Made by a program: the position numbers and the translations under genes. DNA of 64,000 nt from Colwellia sp. 20A7 (GTDB lineage Bacteria; Pseudomonadota; Gammaproteobacteria; Enterobacterales; Alteromonadaceae). Below the pieces are notes generated by a model. The model had not been told where the DNA came from and did not search any database. It saw nothing but the letters and a program-made list of their open reading frames with translations. How positions within the stretch are numbered: position 1 is the first letter of the stretch; each line of letters starts with the position of its first letter. The stretch lies in the NCBI RefSeq assembly GCF_009832865.1, contig NZ_CP047130.1:1736001-1800000 (forward strand), given 5' to 3'. Below are positions 8,283 through 17,799 of the stretch, piece after piece.

Positions 8283-8642
8283 TTACTCCTTTGATTTTAT
8301 TGGTAATATCATAACGTGCCATTCGTTTTATGTGAATAAGAATAGTTAATTAGTACTCTTAATAACAATTAGATGTGGCAGAAGTTGTAATAGGTCGTTA
8401 GGTTTTATATAAATAAAATATGTATTTCAATTTATTTAGGTTTTTTATCAACTTAAGCTATAAATATTGGGTAGTAAATTAATCATACTTTAGCATGATA
8501 ACCATTGACTGAGTTTTATTTATCTTATTGTATTTAATAGTTTTATTTTTACGTTGAGTGTTATTTGAACATTAGCATAAATTATTACATTTTTATGAAT
8601 GAGGGTAGACTGAAGAAAGAGATTATTTATTTGGAAACTGTA
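8283..8642. other. Intergenic region before the first TonB receptor
   Basis: This AT-rich spacer lies between divergent genes. I see no gene, strong hairpin or recognisable operator. A TTG at 8565 opens the receptor frame early, but the added residues lack any signal-peptide character. Confidence 0.4.
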
Positions 8643-10964
8643 ATGAAAAGATTATTAACTTGTATTATTACTTGCACTTGTTTACCTGCTTTAGGGGATG
8701 ATATTGCTGCTGTTGAAAAAATTAGTATATATGGACAAACACCACTTTCATCAAATGCAGTTAGCGAGAAAAGTATTTTTGGTAGTGTTCAGATGATCAA
8801 TGCGAAAGCGCTTGATGAATCTCAAAGTATTTCATTAGCAGAGCATATGAAAAATCAGTTAACGAGTGTCCATATCAATGATGTACAAAATAATCCTTTC
8901 CAACCTGACGTGCAGTACAGAGGTTTTACAGCATCACCATTACTAGGCTTACCCCAGGGAATTTCTGTTTATTTAAACGGTGTACGATTTAATGAACCTT
9001 TCGGTGACACCGTTAATTGGGACCTTATACCCCTTGCGGCAGTTGATACGGTATCTTTATATTCCGGCTCTAATCCTGCTTTTGGTCAAAATACCTTAGG
9101 TGGTGCATTAGCTTTACAAACAAAAAATGGTTTTAGCTATACAAAAAATGAACTTGATGTACGTGTTGGTAGTTTTGGACAACAGCAATATACGTTGCAG
9201 TCGGGCGGTAATAAAGGTAATTGGGGTTATTATGTTTTGGCCAATCATTACAAAGAAGACGGCTGGCGAGATTATTCGGAAAGTGAGTTGAATCAGCTGT
9301 TTGCAACACTAAGTTATGTCACTGATGTACGTACTGTTGAGTTTACTTTTGCAGGTAATGACAATGAAATGCTTGGTAATGGTGCTATACCTGAAATACT
9401 TGCTGATTTAGCAAGCAGAGATGCTATTTATACGCAACCAGATAAAACTCATAATCGTTATAAGCAATTTAGTCTTAAAACAGATAGTGTTATTAATAGC
9501 GAAATGTCATGGCAGGCTAATGCCTATTATCGTCAAAACGAAATTAATAGTATTAATGGCGATGACAGTGACTATGAAGAGTGTGAATTTGGTGAAAGCT
9601 ACAGCTTATGTGAAGAAGAGGAAGAAGATGAGTTAGAGCTGGTGCATTTTGTTGGTTATGATGAAGGGGTTTTTCTCAGTGATCTGAGCGATATAGATCC
9701 TGATACCGTTGATGGCACACTTAATACTGGTTTCACTGATAATGAAAGTTATGGCGCAGCATTACAATTTGTTAAGTTAGGTAAGTTGGCCTCTTTTGAT
9801 AACGAATTTATTTTTGGTTTAGGTATAGATAAAGCAAATATTCATTTTAATAGTGATACACAATTTGCCGTACTTCATAATGAAACAGTAACGGATGATC
9901 GCTCAGTAACGGGTATTGGTTTTTATGATATGGAATCACGTGTTGATTTAAAAGTTGACACAAAACAGCAGTACCTTTACTTTTTGAACGCTATATCCAT
10001 TAACGATAAACTTACTATTAACCTTGCTGGTCGATATAATCATGCTCATATAAGTATGCAAGATCAAATAGACACGGGAGAAGGATCACTTAATGGTGAA
10101 CACTCTTTCAATCGATTTAATCCAGCGATATCTGCTGATTATCAGCTTTCTTCTGAATATATGGTTAAATTAAGTTACAGCGAGTCATCAAGAACACCTA
10201 GCCCAGCAGAACTGAGCTGTGCAGATGAAAATGACCCTTGTAAATTACCTAATGGCTTTGTGGCCGATCCTCCGCTTGAACAGGTTGTGGCGAAAACAAC
10301 AGAAGCCTCGTTAAGTTATAACAAAGATAATTTTTCTGCACTTGCAACGGTTTTTTCAACGATTAGCTATGAAGATATTATTTTTCAACAAGCGACAAAT
10401 AAGTCTAATCAAGGTTACTTTATCAACCTTGATAAAACTCAACGTCAAGGTGTTGAACTTGCCTTTAACACCCAAATAAAAGCGGTGGATTTTGGCGCTA
10501 GCTATAATTTATTAAAGGCAACTTTTGAATCACCTTTTGTTTCTTTTAGCCCTGTGAATCCGTTAGGCGCGAATCGACAAGTTAATCCAGGCGATACGAT
10601 TCCGGGTCAACCAGAGCATCAAGTTAAGTTTCACGCTAATTGGCAGATTAATGATGCTGTTAACCTTGGCACTGAGTTTTTATATGCCTCGTCATCATAT
10701 TATCGTGGTGATGAAGCAAATGAAAATAAGAAGATACCGTCGTATTCTGTCACCAATATTTACCTAAACTATCAAGTTACCGAACAGTTACGATTATCAG
10801 CTAAAGTTGATAATGTCTTTGATCGTGAATTTGATACCTTTGGTACGTATGGTGAAGCGGATGAAGTGTTAGAAGATATATACCCAGATGCTGATTTTGA
10901 TGAGTATTTTGTTGGACCATCAAGACCACGCTCGGCAAGTATTAATCTGAACTATCAATTTTAA
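8643..10964 (+). CDS. TonB-dependent outer-membrane receptor with acidic loop
   Basis: The chosen ATG at 8643 gives a standard signal peptide (MKRLLTCIITCTCLPALGDD); the frame is open 26 codons further up from a TTG that adds no sensible sequence. A TonB-box-like VEKISIYG follows, then a plug domain (VQYRGFTASPLLGLPQGISV, LNGVRFNEPFGDTVNWDLIP, GSNPAFGQNTLGGALALQTK) and a beta-barrel ending in YQF, as outer-membrane proteins do. The barrel holds an unusual insert at about residues 307-335 with two cysteines and a run of Glu/Asp (YEECEFGES then LCEEEEEDELEL), probably surface-exposed and able to bind cations. It lies upstream of an ABC importer, suggesting joint uptake of one ligand. Ligand unknown. 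Confidence 0.88.
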   Translation: MKRLLTCIITCTCLPALGDDIAAVEKISIYGQTPLSSNAVSEKSIFGSVQMINAKALDESQSISLAEHMKNQLTSVHINDVQNNPFQPDVQYRGFTASPLLGLPQGISVYLNGVRFNEPFGDTVNWDLIPLAAVDTVSLYSGSNPAFGQNTLGGALALQTKNGFSYTKNELDVRVGSFGQQQYTLQSGGNKGNWGYYVLANHYKEDGWRDYSESELNQLFATLSYVTDVRTVEFTFAGNDNEMLGNGAIPEILADLASRDAIYTQPDKTHNRYKQFSLKTDSVINSEMSWQANAYYRQNEINSINGDDSDYEECEFGESYSLCEEEEEDELELVHFVGYDEGVFLSDLSDIDPDTVDGTLNTGFTDNESYGAALQFVKLGKLASFDNEFIFGLGIDKANIHFNSDTQFAVLHNETVTDDRSVTGIGFYDMESRVDLKVDTKQQYLYFLNAISINDKLTINLAGRYNHAHISMQDQIDTGEGSLNGEHSFNRFNPAISADYQLSSEYMVKLSYSESSRTPSPAELSCADENDPCKLPNGFVADPPLEQVVAKTTEASLSYNKDNFSALATVFSTISYEDIIFQQATNKSNQGYFINLDKTQRQGVELAFNTQIKAVDFGASYNLLKATFESPFVSFSPVNPLGANRQVNPGDTIPGQPEHQVKFHANWQINDAVNLGTEFLYASSSYYRGDEANENKKIPSYSVTNIYLNYQVTEQLRLSAKVDNVFDREFDTFGTYGEADEVLEDIYPDADFDEYFVGPSRPRSASINLNYQF

Positions 10965-11012
10965 TATTATCAATTTTAGTAGTATCAATTTTAATATTAT
11001 CCATTTTAATTT
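10953..11012 (+). repeat. Four 15-bp tandem repeats starting in the receptor stop region
   Basis: Units of 15 bp begin at 10953, 10968, 10983 and 10998, each starting TATCAATTTTA (last unit TATCCATTTTA). The first encodes the receptor's terminal Tyr-Gln-Phe and stop, so the outer-membrane C-terminal signal codons and stop have been reiterated beyond the gene. Confidence 0.85.
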
Positions 11013-11115
11013 TGTTAACTAAAATGGGTCCAAGGTTGTACAGTAAAGCCCTTGTGTTTAAAGATAAGCTTTTCTTACTAAAAGATGAGCTTTGTCATAC
11101 TAAAGAAGGGACGTA

Positions 11116-11186
11116 TTGTTGATAAAGTCCTAATAGAATTAGGGCTATATTTTATTTACTTATTTTTAAATGAAATAAGTAAATAA
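11116..11186. terminator. Two hairpins between the receptor and ABC operon
   Basis: CCTAAT-AGA-ATTAGG (near 11129-11143) is followed by GCTATATTTTATTT. It overlaps a perfect 14-bp inverted repeat, TTATTTACTTATTT (11152-11165) with AAATAAGTAAATAA (11173-11186). The first fits a terminator for the receptor gene; the second could be a terminator or an operator for the ABC genes. The rest of this 400-bp spacer shows nothing else. Confidence 0.45.
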
Positions 11187-11365
11187 ATACTGAGTATCGA
11201 TACTATCAACGCCATTTATTTCATTGAAATTCTAATTATTCTACTGGCGTTTATACTCAAACCATCTCGTTTAAACTGGTTAATCATAGACTTTACATCT
11301 TGGGATGAATGTTATCTATTAACATTCAACTCTACTCAGGAAAATTTCAAAATAAAGGGGATAAT

Positions 11366-12331
11366 ATGAGTAAATGGTTGATCAGTATAGCATTATGCAT
11401 TTCATTGCCTTTTCAAGCTTTTGCTAACCCTGAAGTACGTGTTGGTGTTTTAAAATATGGTACGGTTAATTGGGAAATAGCGGTAATTAAGCACCATCAG
11501 TTAGATAAAAAATTCCAATTTGATTTAAAAGTCATGTCACTAGCAAGTAAGAACGCCTCGGCTGTGGCGCTACAAAGTAATGCGGTTGATATTATTCTTA
11601 GTGATTGGCTTTGGGTTAATCGTCAGCGATATGAACAGCGAATGTACACGATATTCCCAACATCAATGGCGACAGGTGGGCTCTATATTTCGGCTAATAC
11701 TGGCATTAAATCTTTAGTTGATCTTAAAGGGAAGAAAATTGGTATTGCAGGTGGCGCTGTTGATAAAAATTGGTTGTTGTTACAAGCATACAGCAAGAAA
11801 AAATATGGTTTTGATTTGAATAATGAAACAGAGCCTACGTTTGCTGTACCACCATTATTAAACAGACTGATACTGAGGGGAGATTTGGCAGCCGCCATTA
11901 ATTTTTGGCACTATGGTGCTCGGCTAAAAGCGGCAGGTTATAAGCATTTAGTCACGATGTCAGAAATGCTTACAGAGTTTGGTATTGAAGCTAAAATTCC
12001 TTTATTGGGCTGGGTTTTTGATCAAGAGTGGGCAAACCAACACCCTAATGCAATAACACGATTTTTACTCGCCTCACGCGAAGCAAAGCTGATATTAGCG
12101 TCGTCTGAACGTGAGTGGGAGCGTATTCGGCCTTTACTTAAGGCTGAGAATGATGATGTGTTTACTGCATTAAAAACAGATTACCGTGCAGGCTTATTAA
12201 GTGAATTTGGAGCGAAAGAAATTGACGCTAGTAAACAAGTGTTCGATATTTTGGCACAGGAAGGCGGCCGTACTTTGGTGGGTAAAGCGACATCGCTAAG
12301 TGATGGACTCTTTTGGAAATCAAATCAGTAG
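11366..12331 (+). CDS. NitT/TauT-type ABC substrate-binding protein
   Basis: ATG 11366 is chosen because AAAGGGG sits just upstream and the product then starts with a clean signal peptide (MSKWLISIALCISLPFQAFA); an upstream frame start at 11309 lacks both. The mature protein begins NPEVRVGVLKYGTVNWE and has the SBP features ALQSNAVDIILSDWLWVN and LKGKKIGIAGGAVDKNWL of the NMT1/NrtA/TauA superfamily. It should capture a small ligand in the periplasm for the permease and ATPase that follow. Nitrate, taurine, sulfonate and pyrimidine-like ligands all occur in this superfamily and none can be chosen here. A TonB receptor upstream suggests a bulky or scarce ligand. Confidence 0.82.
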   Translation: MSKWLISIALCISLPFQAFANPEVRVGVLKYGTVNWEIAVIKHHQLDKKFQFDLKVMSLASKNASAVALQSNAVDIILSDWLWVNRQRYEQRMYTIFPTSMATGGLYISANTGIKSLVDLKGKKIGIAGGAVDKNWLLLQAYSKKKYGFDLNNETEPTFAVPPLLNRLILRGDLAAAINFWHYGARLKAAGYKHLVTMSEMLTEFGIEAKIPLLGWVFDQEWANQHPNAITRFLLASREAKLILASSEREWERIRPLLKAENDDVFTALKTDYRAGLLSEFGAKEIDASKQVFDILAQEGGRTLVGKATSLSDGLFWKSNQ

Positions 12332-12419
12332 ACGTATTTAAATCATATTTCCGTTGATCTTCATAAGGATCAGTGAAGATTTTTCTGTTAATTATTGTTA
12401 AGACAAAGGGGGAAGGAAT

Positions 12420-13187
12420 ATGGCACTTTTAAACAAATTACTTTCCTTTTTATTGACTAAGTTTGGTGTTGTTTTTGTCTTGTGTGCCCTGTGGCAAAGT
12501 ATAGCTTTATTAATTGATAACCCCGACTTTCCTTCTTTACTTGTCGTTATTAAAAGCTTACACCTTCATTTAACCGAAGGTGAAATGATTAGCAACCTCT
12601 TCATTACTTTAAAGCGAGCATTATTAAGCTTTATTATTGCTATGTTACTAGGTGTTTTCATTGGCATTATGATGGGTGTTAATGCCTGGACCAATAAGCT
12701 TACAGATTCACTACTTATTATTATGCTCAATATTCCTGCGTTAGTGACTATATTACTTTGTTATATTTGGATTGGTTTAGTTGAAACTGCCGCAATTACC
12801 GCTGTGGTTATCAATAAAGTACCCACGGTTGTCATAATGATCAGGGAAGGAGCTAGAACCGTAGACCAAGATTTATTAGCGGTAGCTAAAATTTATAAAT
12901 TGTCACCGAGTAAAACTTTCTTTCGTGTTTTTTTACCCCAACTTTATCCCTACATCATAGCTTCTGCGCGCTCTGGTTTGTCTTTGATTTGGAAAATAGT
13001 ACTAGTGGTTGAATTGTTAGGACGAAGTGATGGTGTTGGCTTTGCGCTTAATACTTTATTTCAGTTTTTTGATATTGCCGGGATTCTTGCGTACACCATC
13101 GCCTTTGTCATTATTATATTAATCATTGAACTATTGTTCTTTAAACCTTTTGATAAACTTGTCGCTAGAGGAAAACGTTTTGATTGA
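12420..13187 (+). CDS. ABC importer permease, SsuC/TauC type
   Basis: The 255-residue product has six hydrophobic segments and the cytoplasmic coupling (EAA-type) loop around AVAKIYKLSPSKTFFRVFLP and the following QLYPYIIASARSGLSLIW. It matches the BPD_transp_1 family in size and layout. GGGGGAAGG is placed 5-8 nt before ATG. It lies 88 bp after the binding protein and its last codons overlap the ATPase start by 8 nt, so the three form an operon with translational coupling. It provides the inner-membrane channel for the ligand bound by the upstream protein. Confidence 0.88.
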   Translation: MALLNKLLSFLLTKFGVVFVLCALWQSIALLIDNPDFPSLLVVIKSLHLHLTEGEMISNLFITLKRALLSFIIAMLLGVFIGIMMGVNAWTNKLTDSLLIIMLNIPALVTILLCYIWIGLVETAAITAVVINKVPTVVIMIREGARTVDQDLLAVAKIYKLSPSKTFFRVFLPQLYPYIIASARSGLSLIWKIVLVVELLGRSDGVGFALNTLFQFFDIAGILAYTIAFVIIILIIELLFFKPFDKLVARGKRFD

Positions 13188-14016
13188 ACTCAATGTTGCC
13201 ATTAAAGATAAGTATTATGGAAATAGCGAAACTCCGGTATTGGCGAAGCTTAATTTTAGTGTGAAGCCGGGAGAATTTGTTGCCATTATCGGTCCTTCAG
13301 GGTGTGGGAAAACTACGTTATTAAATATGATTAGTGGTCTTGAATCATGCGTGGGGCAGCATATTAATTATCGCCATAGCTTAGAAAATAGTGATGTTAT
13401 AAACAATCATAAGGGCTTAGAAAGTGATAGCTCAAAAAGTAACGGTGAAAAAAATAATCGCACCAAGGGTGAATGCCTAGTAAATAAGCAGCCTAGTCGT
13501 ATTGGATATATCTTTCAGCAACCAAGATTAATGCCATGGTTGACCGTGCGAGAAAATATCGAATTAGTATTAGATCCAACACAGTTCAACAAAGTAGAAG
13601 GGTTATTAGCACAAGTTGGTTTAGCACAAAAAGGTGAATATTTTCCTAGCCAGCTATCTGGCGGAATGCAGCGACGGGTTAGTATTGCTCGTGCTTTTGC
13701 AATAAACCCACAATTGTTATTATTAGATGAGCCATTTAATTCTCTCGATGCTCCTACTGCTGGTCGGTTGAGAAAGCTATTAATTGACTTGTGCACAGAA
13801 AAAAAGACGACAGTCGTGTTTGTTACTCATGATTTACAAGAGGCTATATATTTAGCAGATCGCATTATTTTCTTAAGTGACTCACCTTGCACTATGATCC
13901 ATGAATCTATTATTAATTTACCTAAACCCCGTTCAGAATCTGGTATTGCTGAATTAGCATTTCAAGCGAAACTCATAACGCAATTTCCGTTTTTACTGTC
14001 GGGTATTATTGACTGA
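13180..14016 (+). CDS. ABC importer ATP-binding protein, SsuB/TauB type
   Basis: TTG 13180 is the preferred start: AGAGGAAA lies upstream at 13167-13174 and it overlaps the permease stop by 8 nt. The in-frame ATG at 13126 would overlap the permease gene by 62 nt. Motifs are complete: Walker A GPSGCGKTT, Q-loop FQQPRLMPW, signature LSGGMQRRVSIARAF, Walker B LLLLDEPFNSLD and H-loop VTHD. An extra segment of about 45 polar residues (NNHKGLESDSSKSNGEKNNR is its core) lies between Walker A and the Q-loop, unusual for this family and likely a surface loop. It powers the importer. Confidence 0.88.
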   Translation: MIELNVAIKDKYYGNSETPVLAKLNFSVKPGEFVAIIGPSGCGKTTLLNMISGLESCVGQHINYRHSLENSDVINNHKGLESDSSKSNGEKNNRTKGECLVNKQPSRIGYIFQQPRLMPWLTVRENIELVLDPTQFNKVEGLLAQVGLAQKGEYFPSQLSGGMQRRVSIARAFAINPQLLLLDEPFNSLDAPTAGRLRKLLIDLCTEKKTTVVFVTHDLQEAIYLADRIIFLSDSPCTMIHESIINLPKPRSESGIAELAFQAKLITQFPFLLSGIID

Positions 14017-14032
14017 TTTTTGGAACAACTTA

Positions 14033-15364
14033 ATGACACCTAATCTCAATACAGAAGCGAAAAAAGCAACGGTTAAGCATTGTCATTCCACGCGCGCAAA
14101 CATTGTTGTTTCTCCGCTACGCCAGCAAATATCACAAGAACTACACAATAGACCATCACCACAAGTTTATGCACCAACTTCGATAACGCACATGGCGGTT
14201 CGTTTAACCGAAAAGGATCAAGAACAAGAATATCAGCAAATATATTCCTTATGCCAACGTTATAATGTTAACCCACCTAGCCGCGATGCAAGTTGCTATT
14301 ATCAAGATTTTGGTGGTTTTGAATTACGTTGGGAACGTCATTTGGAGTTTTCAAGTTATAGTTTTATTCGAAAAGGGCTAGGAGAATACCTTTTCGACGG
14401 TTATGCAACAGAGTTTGTGCCACAAGAGTGGTTCGACAATATTGTTGGTGAATTAGTGAGTGCGGTAAATTTAATTATTAATAAAGATAAAATCTCAGAA
14501 GAAGTATTACACTGTGCATTTGAAGGACATCAAATATTGGGAAGTCGTGTTTCTGATAATAGAGCAAATGTTTATGCTTCTTTTAGAGTACATAGTGATG
14601 GTTTTGACCGTATTATCATTCAAAGTGATTTACTGAATAGCTATCAAGCTGGTCGGTTAATACAACGGATGTTAGAAATACAAACCTACCAAGTGATGGC
14701 ACTCTTGAGTTTACCTATTGCTCGCTCTTTATCACCTAAGGTGGCGCAAATGGAAAATGATTTAGTCAAAATAAATCAGGAAATGGCAGGTGTTGGTGAA
14801 AAAAATGATAGTAAGATGCTTGATAAACTCTCAGATTTAGCTGGAAATACCGAGCAACTGATCGCTGATATTAGTTATCGTTTTAGTGCCACAAACGCTT
14901 ACTATGAGTTAGTTTGTGCTCGACTTGAACAACTTAAAGAAACAGACATTGAAGGTATTGAACGCATAAATGAATTTGTTACCCGACGATTAAGTCCCGG
15001 TATTCGAACTTGTCAGGCATTATCTGTTCGTTTGGAAGGGTTAACACGTCGAATTGCTCGGGCAAGTAGTTTACTGAGAACTCGAGTTGACTTAACCATT
15101 GAACAACAAAATCAACAATTATTATCTGCGATTAACCAACGTGGTAAAGTGCAATTGCGTTTACAACAAATGGTTGAAGGTGTTTCTGTTGCGGCGATGG
15201 CTTTTTACTTGATGGGGTTGCTAGATTATGTACTTAATGCAGTGACTCTTGCAGGTTTTGAGCTTAATAAAACGCTCGTGAAAGGTTTTTCTGTTCCAAT
15301 TTTTTTACTCATTACGTGGTTATTTGTGCGACTTGCTATTCGTTATGTCAAAAAAGCCCCATGA
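14033..15364 (+). CDS. DUF3422 membrane-anchored protein
   Basis: The N-terminal part contains ELHNRPSPQVYAPTSITHMA, the opening signature of DUF3422. The middle is helical with likely coiled coil (residues about 240-380), and two hydrophobic segments near the C-terminus (VAAMAFYLMGLLDYVLNAVT and VPIFLLITWLFVRLAIRY) anchor it, as known for the family. Function is unknown; an old family note suggests a regulatory role that I cannot confirm. A TTG at 14009 overlapping the ATPase stop by 8 nt is an alternative start and would couple translation. Its place directly after the importer genes suggests it serves that transporter. Confidence 0.8.
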   Translation: MTPNLNTEAKKATVKHCHSTRANIVVSPLRQQISQELHNRPSPQVYAPTSITHMAVRLTEKDQEQEYQQIYSLCQRYNVNPPSRDASCYYQDFGGFELRWERHLEFSSYSFIRKGLGEYLFDGYATEFVPQEWFDNIVGELVSAVNLIINKDKISEEVLHCAFEGHQILGSRVSDNRANVYASFRVHSDGFDRIIIQSDLLNSYQAGRLIQRMLEIQTYQVMALLSLPIARSLSPKVAQMENDLVKINQEMAGVGEKNDSKMLDKLSDLAGNTEQLIADISYRFSATNAYYELVCARLEQLKETDIEGIERINEFVTRRLSPGIRTCQALSVRLEGLTRRIARASSLLRTRVDLTIEQQNQQLLSAINQRGKVQLRLQQMVEGVSVAAMAFYLMGLLDYVLNAVTLAGFELNKTLVKGFSVPIFLLITWLFVRLAIRYVKKAP

Positions 15365-15596
15365 ATTATTGTCATAATGAATTTATTTAAATCTATGTAA
15401 TATAGAGTAATTAATAAATGCCGTGGCAGGTAAACTTAATTGTTATCCTACTTCTTAATTTTTCCTCCTACTAAAGCAGTAAGACTTTTACTTACGACTA
15501 AAGCACAATTAATTTCGATAAGTTGACTCATTCTCTTTGCTTAAGGTTATTTTTATTATGATTGAACTCTAATAACGATAAAAAAGGAAGCATGAA

Positions 15597-16778
15597 ATGA
15601 CTAAACGATTCAAAATTAGCTTAATCACTGCGACATTAGCTATGGCAGCATTTAACTCAAATGCTGCAGTTGAAATATACAATAACGACGGGATAACCTT
15701 TAGCACAGACGGGTTAGTTAATGTATTTTATTCTAATAGTTCAATTGATACAACTGATGCTGCCGGTGTAGAAGCAGATCGCACACAATCACGTGTCCGT
15801 ACTGGCTTTTTACCAAGTAATATTGGTTTCAATATCGCTAAACAACTTGATGATGTAAAAATCTCTATGCGTTCATCATTTTGGGTATCACTAAGTGACA
15901 CCGATAATGTGCGTGATGAATCTCCTCTTGATTTAGGCACAGGTTCATTAATTGATGTTCGTCAGTTTTATGCCACTATCAGCGGTGACTTCGGGGAAGT
16001 ACTAATTGGTAAAGACTTTGGTTTATATAACCGTGCTAACATTCTTGGGGATGAATTGTTGCTAGGTTTTGGTCAAACATCTGACTTCTTTGGCTTAGCC
16101 GATGGTAACAATGTCTCTTTTGGTAACATTGCGACAGGTTATACCTACCCAATGCCAAAATCACAAATCACTTATAGAACACCCGATTTTAATGGCTTCA
16201 AGTTAGCAGTTGCCATTATGGATCCTAATAAAATTGGTGTTGGATCTTCAGAAGAGCTACCTCGTTTTGAAGCTGAATTAATGTATAGCACTAACTTTAA
16301 TGATGACTCTTCGTTAAAGGCTTGGGTTAGTGGTGTTACTCAGTCAAGTGAAATAAATGACGTTGAACATGATCAGACTGGCGTTGGCTATGGTATTAAC
16401 TTTAAAATTGCTGGCTTATCATTAACTGTGTCAGGTTACAGTGCTGAAGGATTAGGTCATGTTGCTGGCTTAGATCAAATCGTTGGGCCAGACACTATTG
16501 AAACTGAGGGTTACTTAGTTCAAGCAGCTTATACAATGAATGATAACCGTATTGTATTAACTTATGGTGAGTCAGAAACCAGTAACAGTGGTAATGTTGA
16601 AACTGTTGGTATTGTAGGTGATGCTACCCATAGTAATACGGGTATTGCTTACTTTAGAACAATTCTCCCAGGTTTAACTGCAGTAGTTGAATATAATAAT
16701 ACTGAGGCAGACGCGACTGATTCACTAATAGCAGAAGATAACAATACTTTCTCAATTGGTGCTGTGGTCACTTTCTAA
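15597..16778 (+). CDS. Outer-membrane porin
   Basis: The 393-residue product has a signal peptide (MTKRFKISLITATLAMAAFN then SNAA) and the general gram-negative porin pattern: DGITFSTDGLVNVFY, SRVRTGFLPSNIGFNIAKQL, VRQFYATISGDFGEVLIGKD and a terminal phenylalanine for outer-membrane assembly. It forms a passive channel. AAAAAGGAAG precedes ATG. It is 230 bp after the DUF3422 gene with its own spacer, so it may be separately transcribed, but it fits the uptake theme of this locus: outer-membrane porin, TonB receptor and ABC importer. Confidence 0.88.
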   Translation: MTKRFKISLITATLAMAAFNSNAAVEIYNNDGITFSTDGLVNVFYSNSSIDTTDAAGVEADRTQSRVRTGFLPSNIGFNIAKQLDDVKISMRSSFWVSLSDTDNVRDESPLDLGTGSLIDVRQFYATISGDFGEVLIGKDFGLYNRANILGDELLLGFGQTSDFFGLADGNNVSFGNIATGYTYPMPKSQITYRTPDFNGFKLAVAIMDPNKIGVGSSEELPRFEAELMYSTNFNDDSSLKAWVSGVTQSSEINDVEHDQTGVGYGINFKIAGLSLTVSGYSAEGLGHVAGLDQIVGPDTIETEGYLVQAAYTMNDNRIVLTYGESETSNSGNVETVGIVGDATHSNTGIAYFRTILPGLTAVVEYNNTEADATDSLIAEDNNTFSIGAVVTF

Positions 16779-16977
16779 TATCGTTATTTAAATCAAGGAG
16801 TAGGAAATAGTTTTCTACTCCTTAAAAACCAAAGACATAATGTTTTTTAAACAAATATAACGCTAAAATTATATTTTATACCTAAAAGATGAGTTTTTTA
16901 CAACTATAGGAGGGTTAACTAGTTGGTAATAAACTGCTAGAGTCTAGTAGCTTACTCATTTTACGGTATTTTACCTT

Positions 16978-17646
16978 ATGTATAAAATCTTGGTCGCAGA
17001 CGATCATCCGCTATTTAGAGATGCCATTGTTAATATTATTGGCATGAAATTTCCAGGATCAACGACTTACGAAACTGAAGATATTGACTCTACTCTAGCT
17101 TTTGTTAAAGATAATGATGAAATTGATTTAATACTTCTAGATTTGAATATGCCTGGTATGTCAGGCCTTAATGGTTTACTTGATTTACGTAATCAATGCC
17201 CGACAACGCCTGTTGTTATTGTTTCAGCAGAGCAAGAAAAACAAAAAGTTTTGCAAACCTTGTCTTATGGTGCGGTGGGTTTTATTTCTAAATCCTCTTC
17301 AAAAGATGTTATTGGTGAAGCAATAGAGAGTGTTTTTCAAGGTAATGTTTATTTACCATCAGATATCATGCGTTCCGAATCTACAACAACAACGTCAAGC
17401 TCAACAGCAAAAGAATATAAAGTTTTACCTGAAAATATCTCCTTACTTACTCGCCGTGAATTGATTGTGTTAAAACACTTAACTAAAGGCGAGGCTAATA
17501 AACAAATTGCGTTCAATCTTCATATTTCAGAAACTACAGTAAAATCTCATGTTTCATCAATTCTTAAAAAGTTAGGTGCATCTAACCGAGTGAAAGTAGT
17601 ACTTGGGTGTAGTGATATCGACTTCAATCAATATTTAAAGCGTTAG
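16978..17646 (+). CDS. NarL/FixJ-family response regulator
   Basis: The 222-residue product has a receiver domain (ILVADDHPLFRDAIVN with acidic pocket D9 and D10; phospho-acceptor Asp in LILLDLNMPGMSGLNG; Lys in FISKSSS) and a LuxR-type HTH (LTRRELIVLKHLTKGEANKQ, then ISETTVKSHVSSILKKLGAS). A Ser/Thr-rich linker joins them. It is a DNA-binding transcription regulator. No histidine kinase is adjacent, so it is an orphan here and its partner lies elsewhere. It could control the upstream transport genes, though only proximity suggests this. Confidence 0.9.
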   Translation: MYKILVADDHPLFRDAIVNIIGMKFPGSTTYETEDIDSTLAFVKDNDEIDLILLDLNMPGMSGLNGLLDLRNQCPTTPVVIVSAEQEKQKVLQTLSYGAVGFISKSSSKDVIGEAIESVFQGNVYLPSDIMRSESTTTTSSSTAKEYKVLPENISLLTRRELIVLKHLTKGEANKQIAFNLHISETTVKSHVSSILKKLGASNRVKVVLGCSDIDFNQYLKR

Positions 17647-17736
17647 TTTTGACTAGAGCTAGCGGTATTAGCTAACTCTCTAACTTATTTCACTTGAAGG
17701 TTATTAACGTATACTTCAAGACACGAAAAACAATCA

Positions 17737-17772
17737 AAAAAAAGCCCTTATCATCGAGATAAGGGCTTTGTA
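17737..17772 (+). terminator. Strong intrinsic terminator after the response regulator
   Basis: AAAGCCCTTATC and GATAAGGGCTTT form a perfect 12-bp stem with a 5-nt loop (ATCGA). The upstream A-run and the TTT end make it usable from either strand. Confidence 0.85.
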
Positions 17773-17799
17773 TTGAAATATTCAATTTAACAGCTCAAT

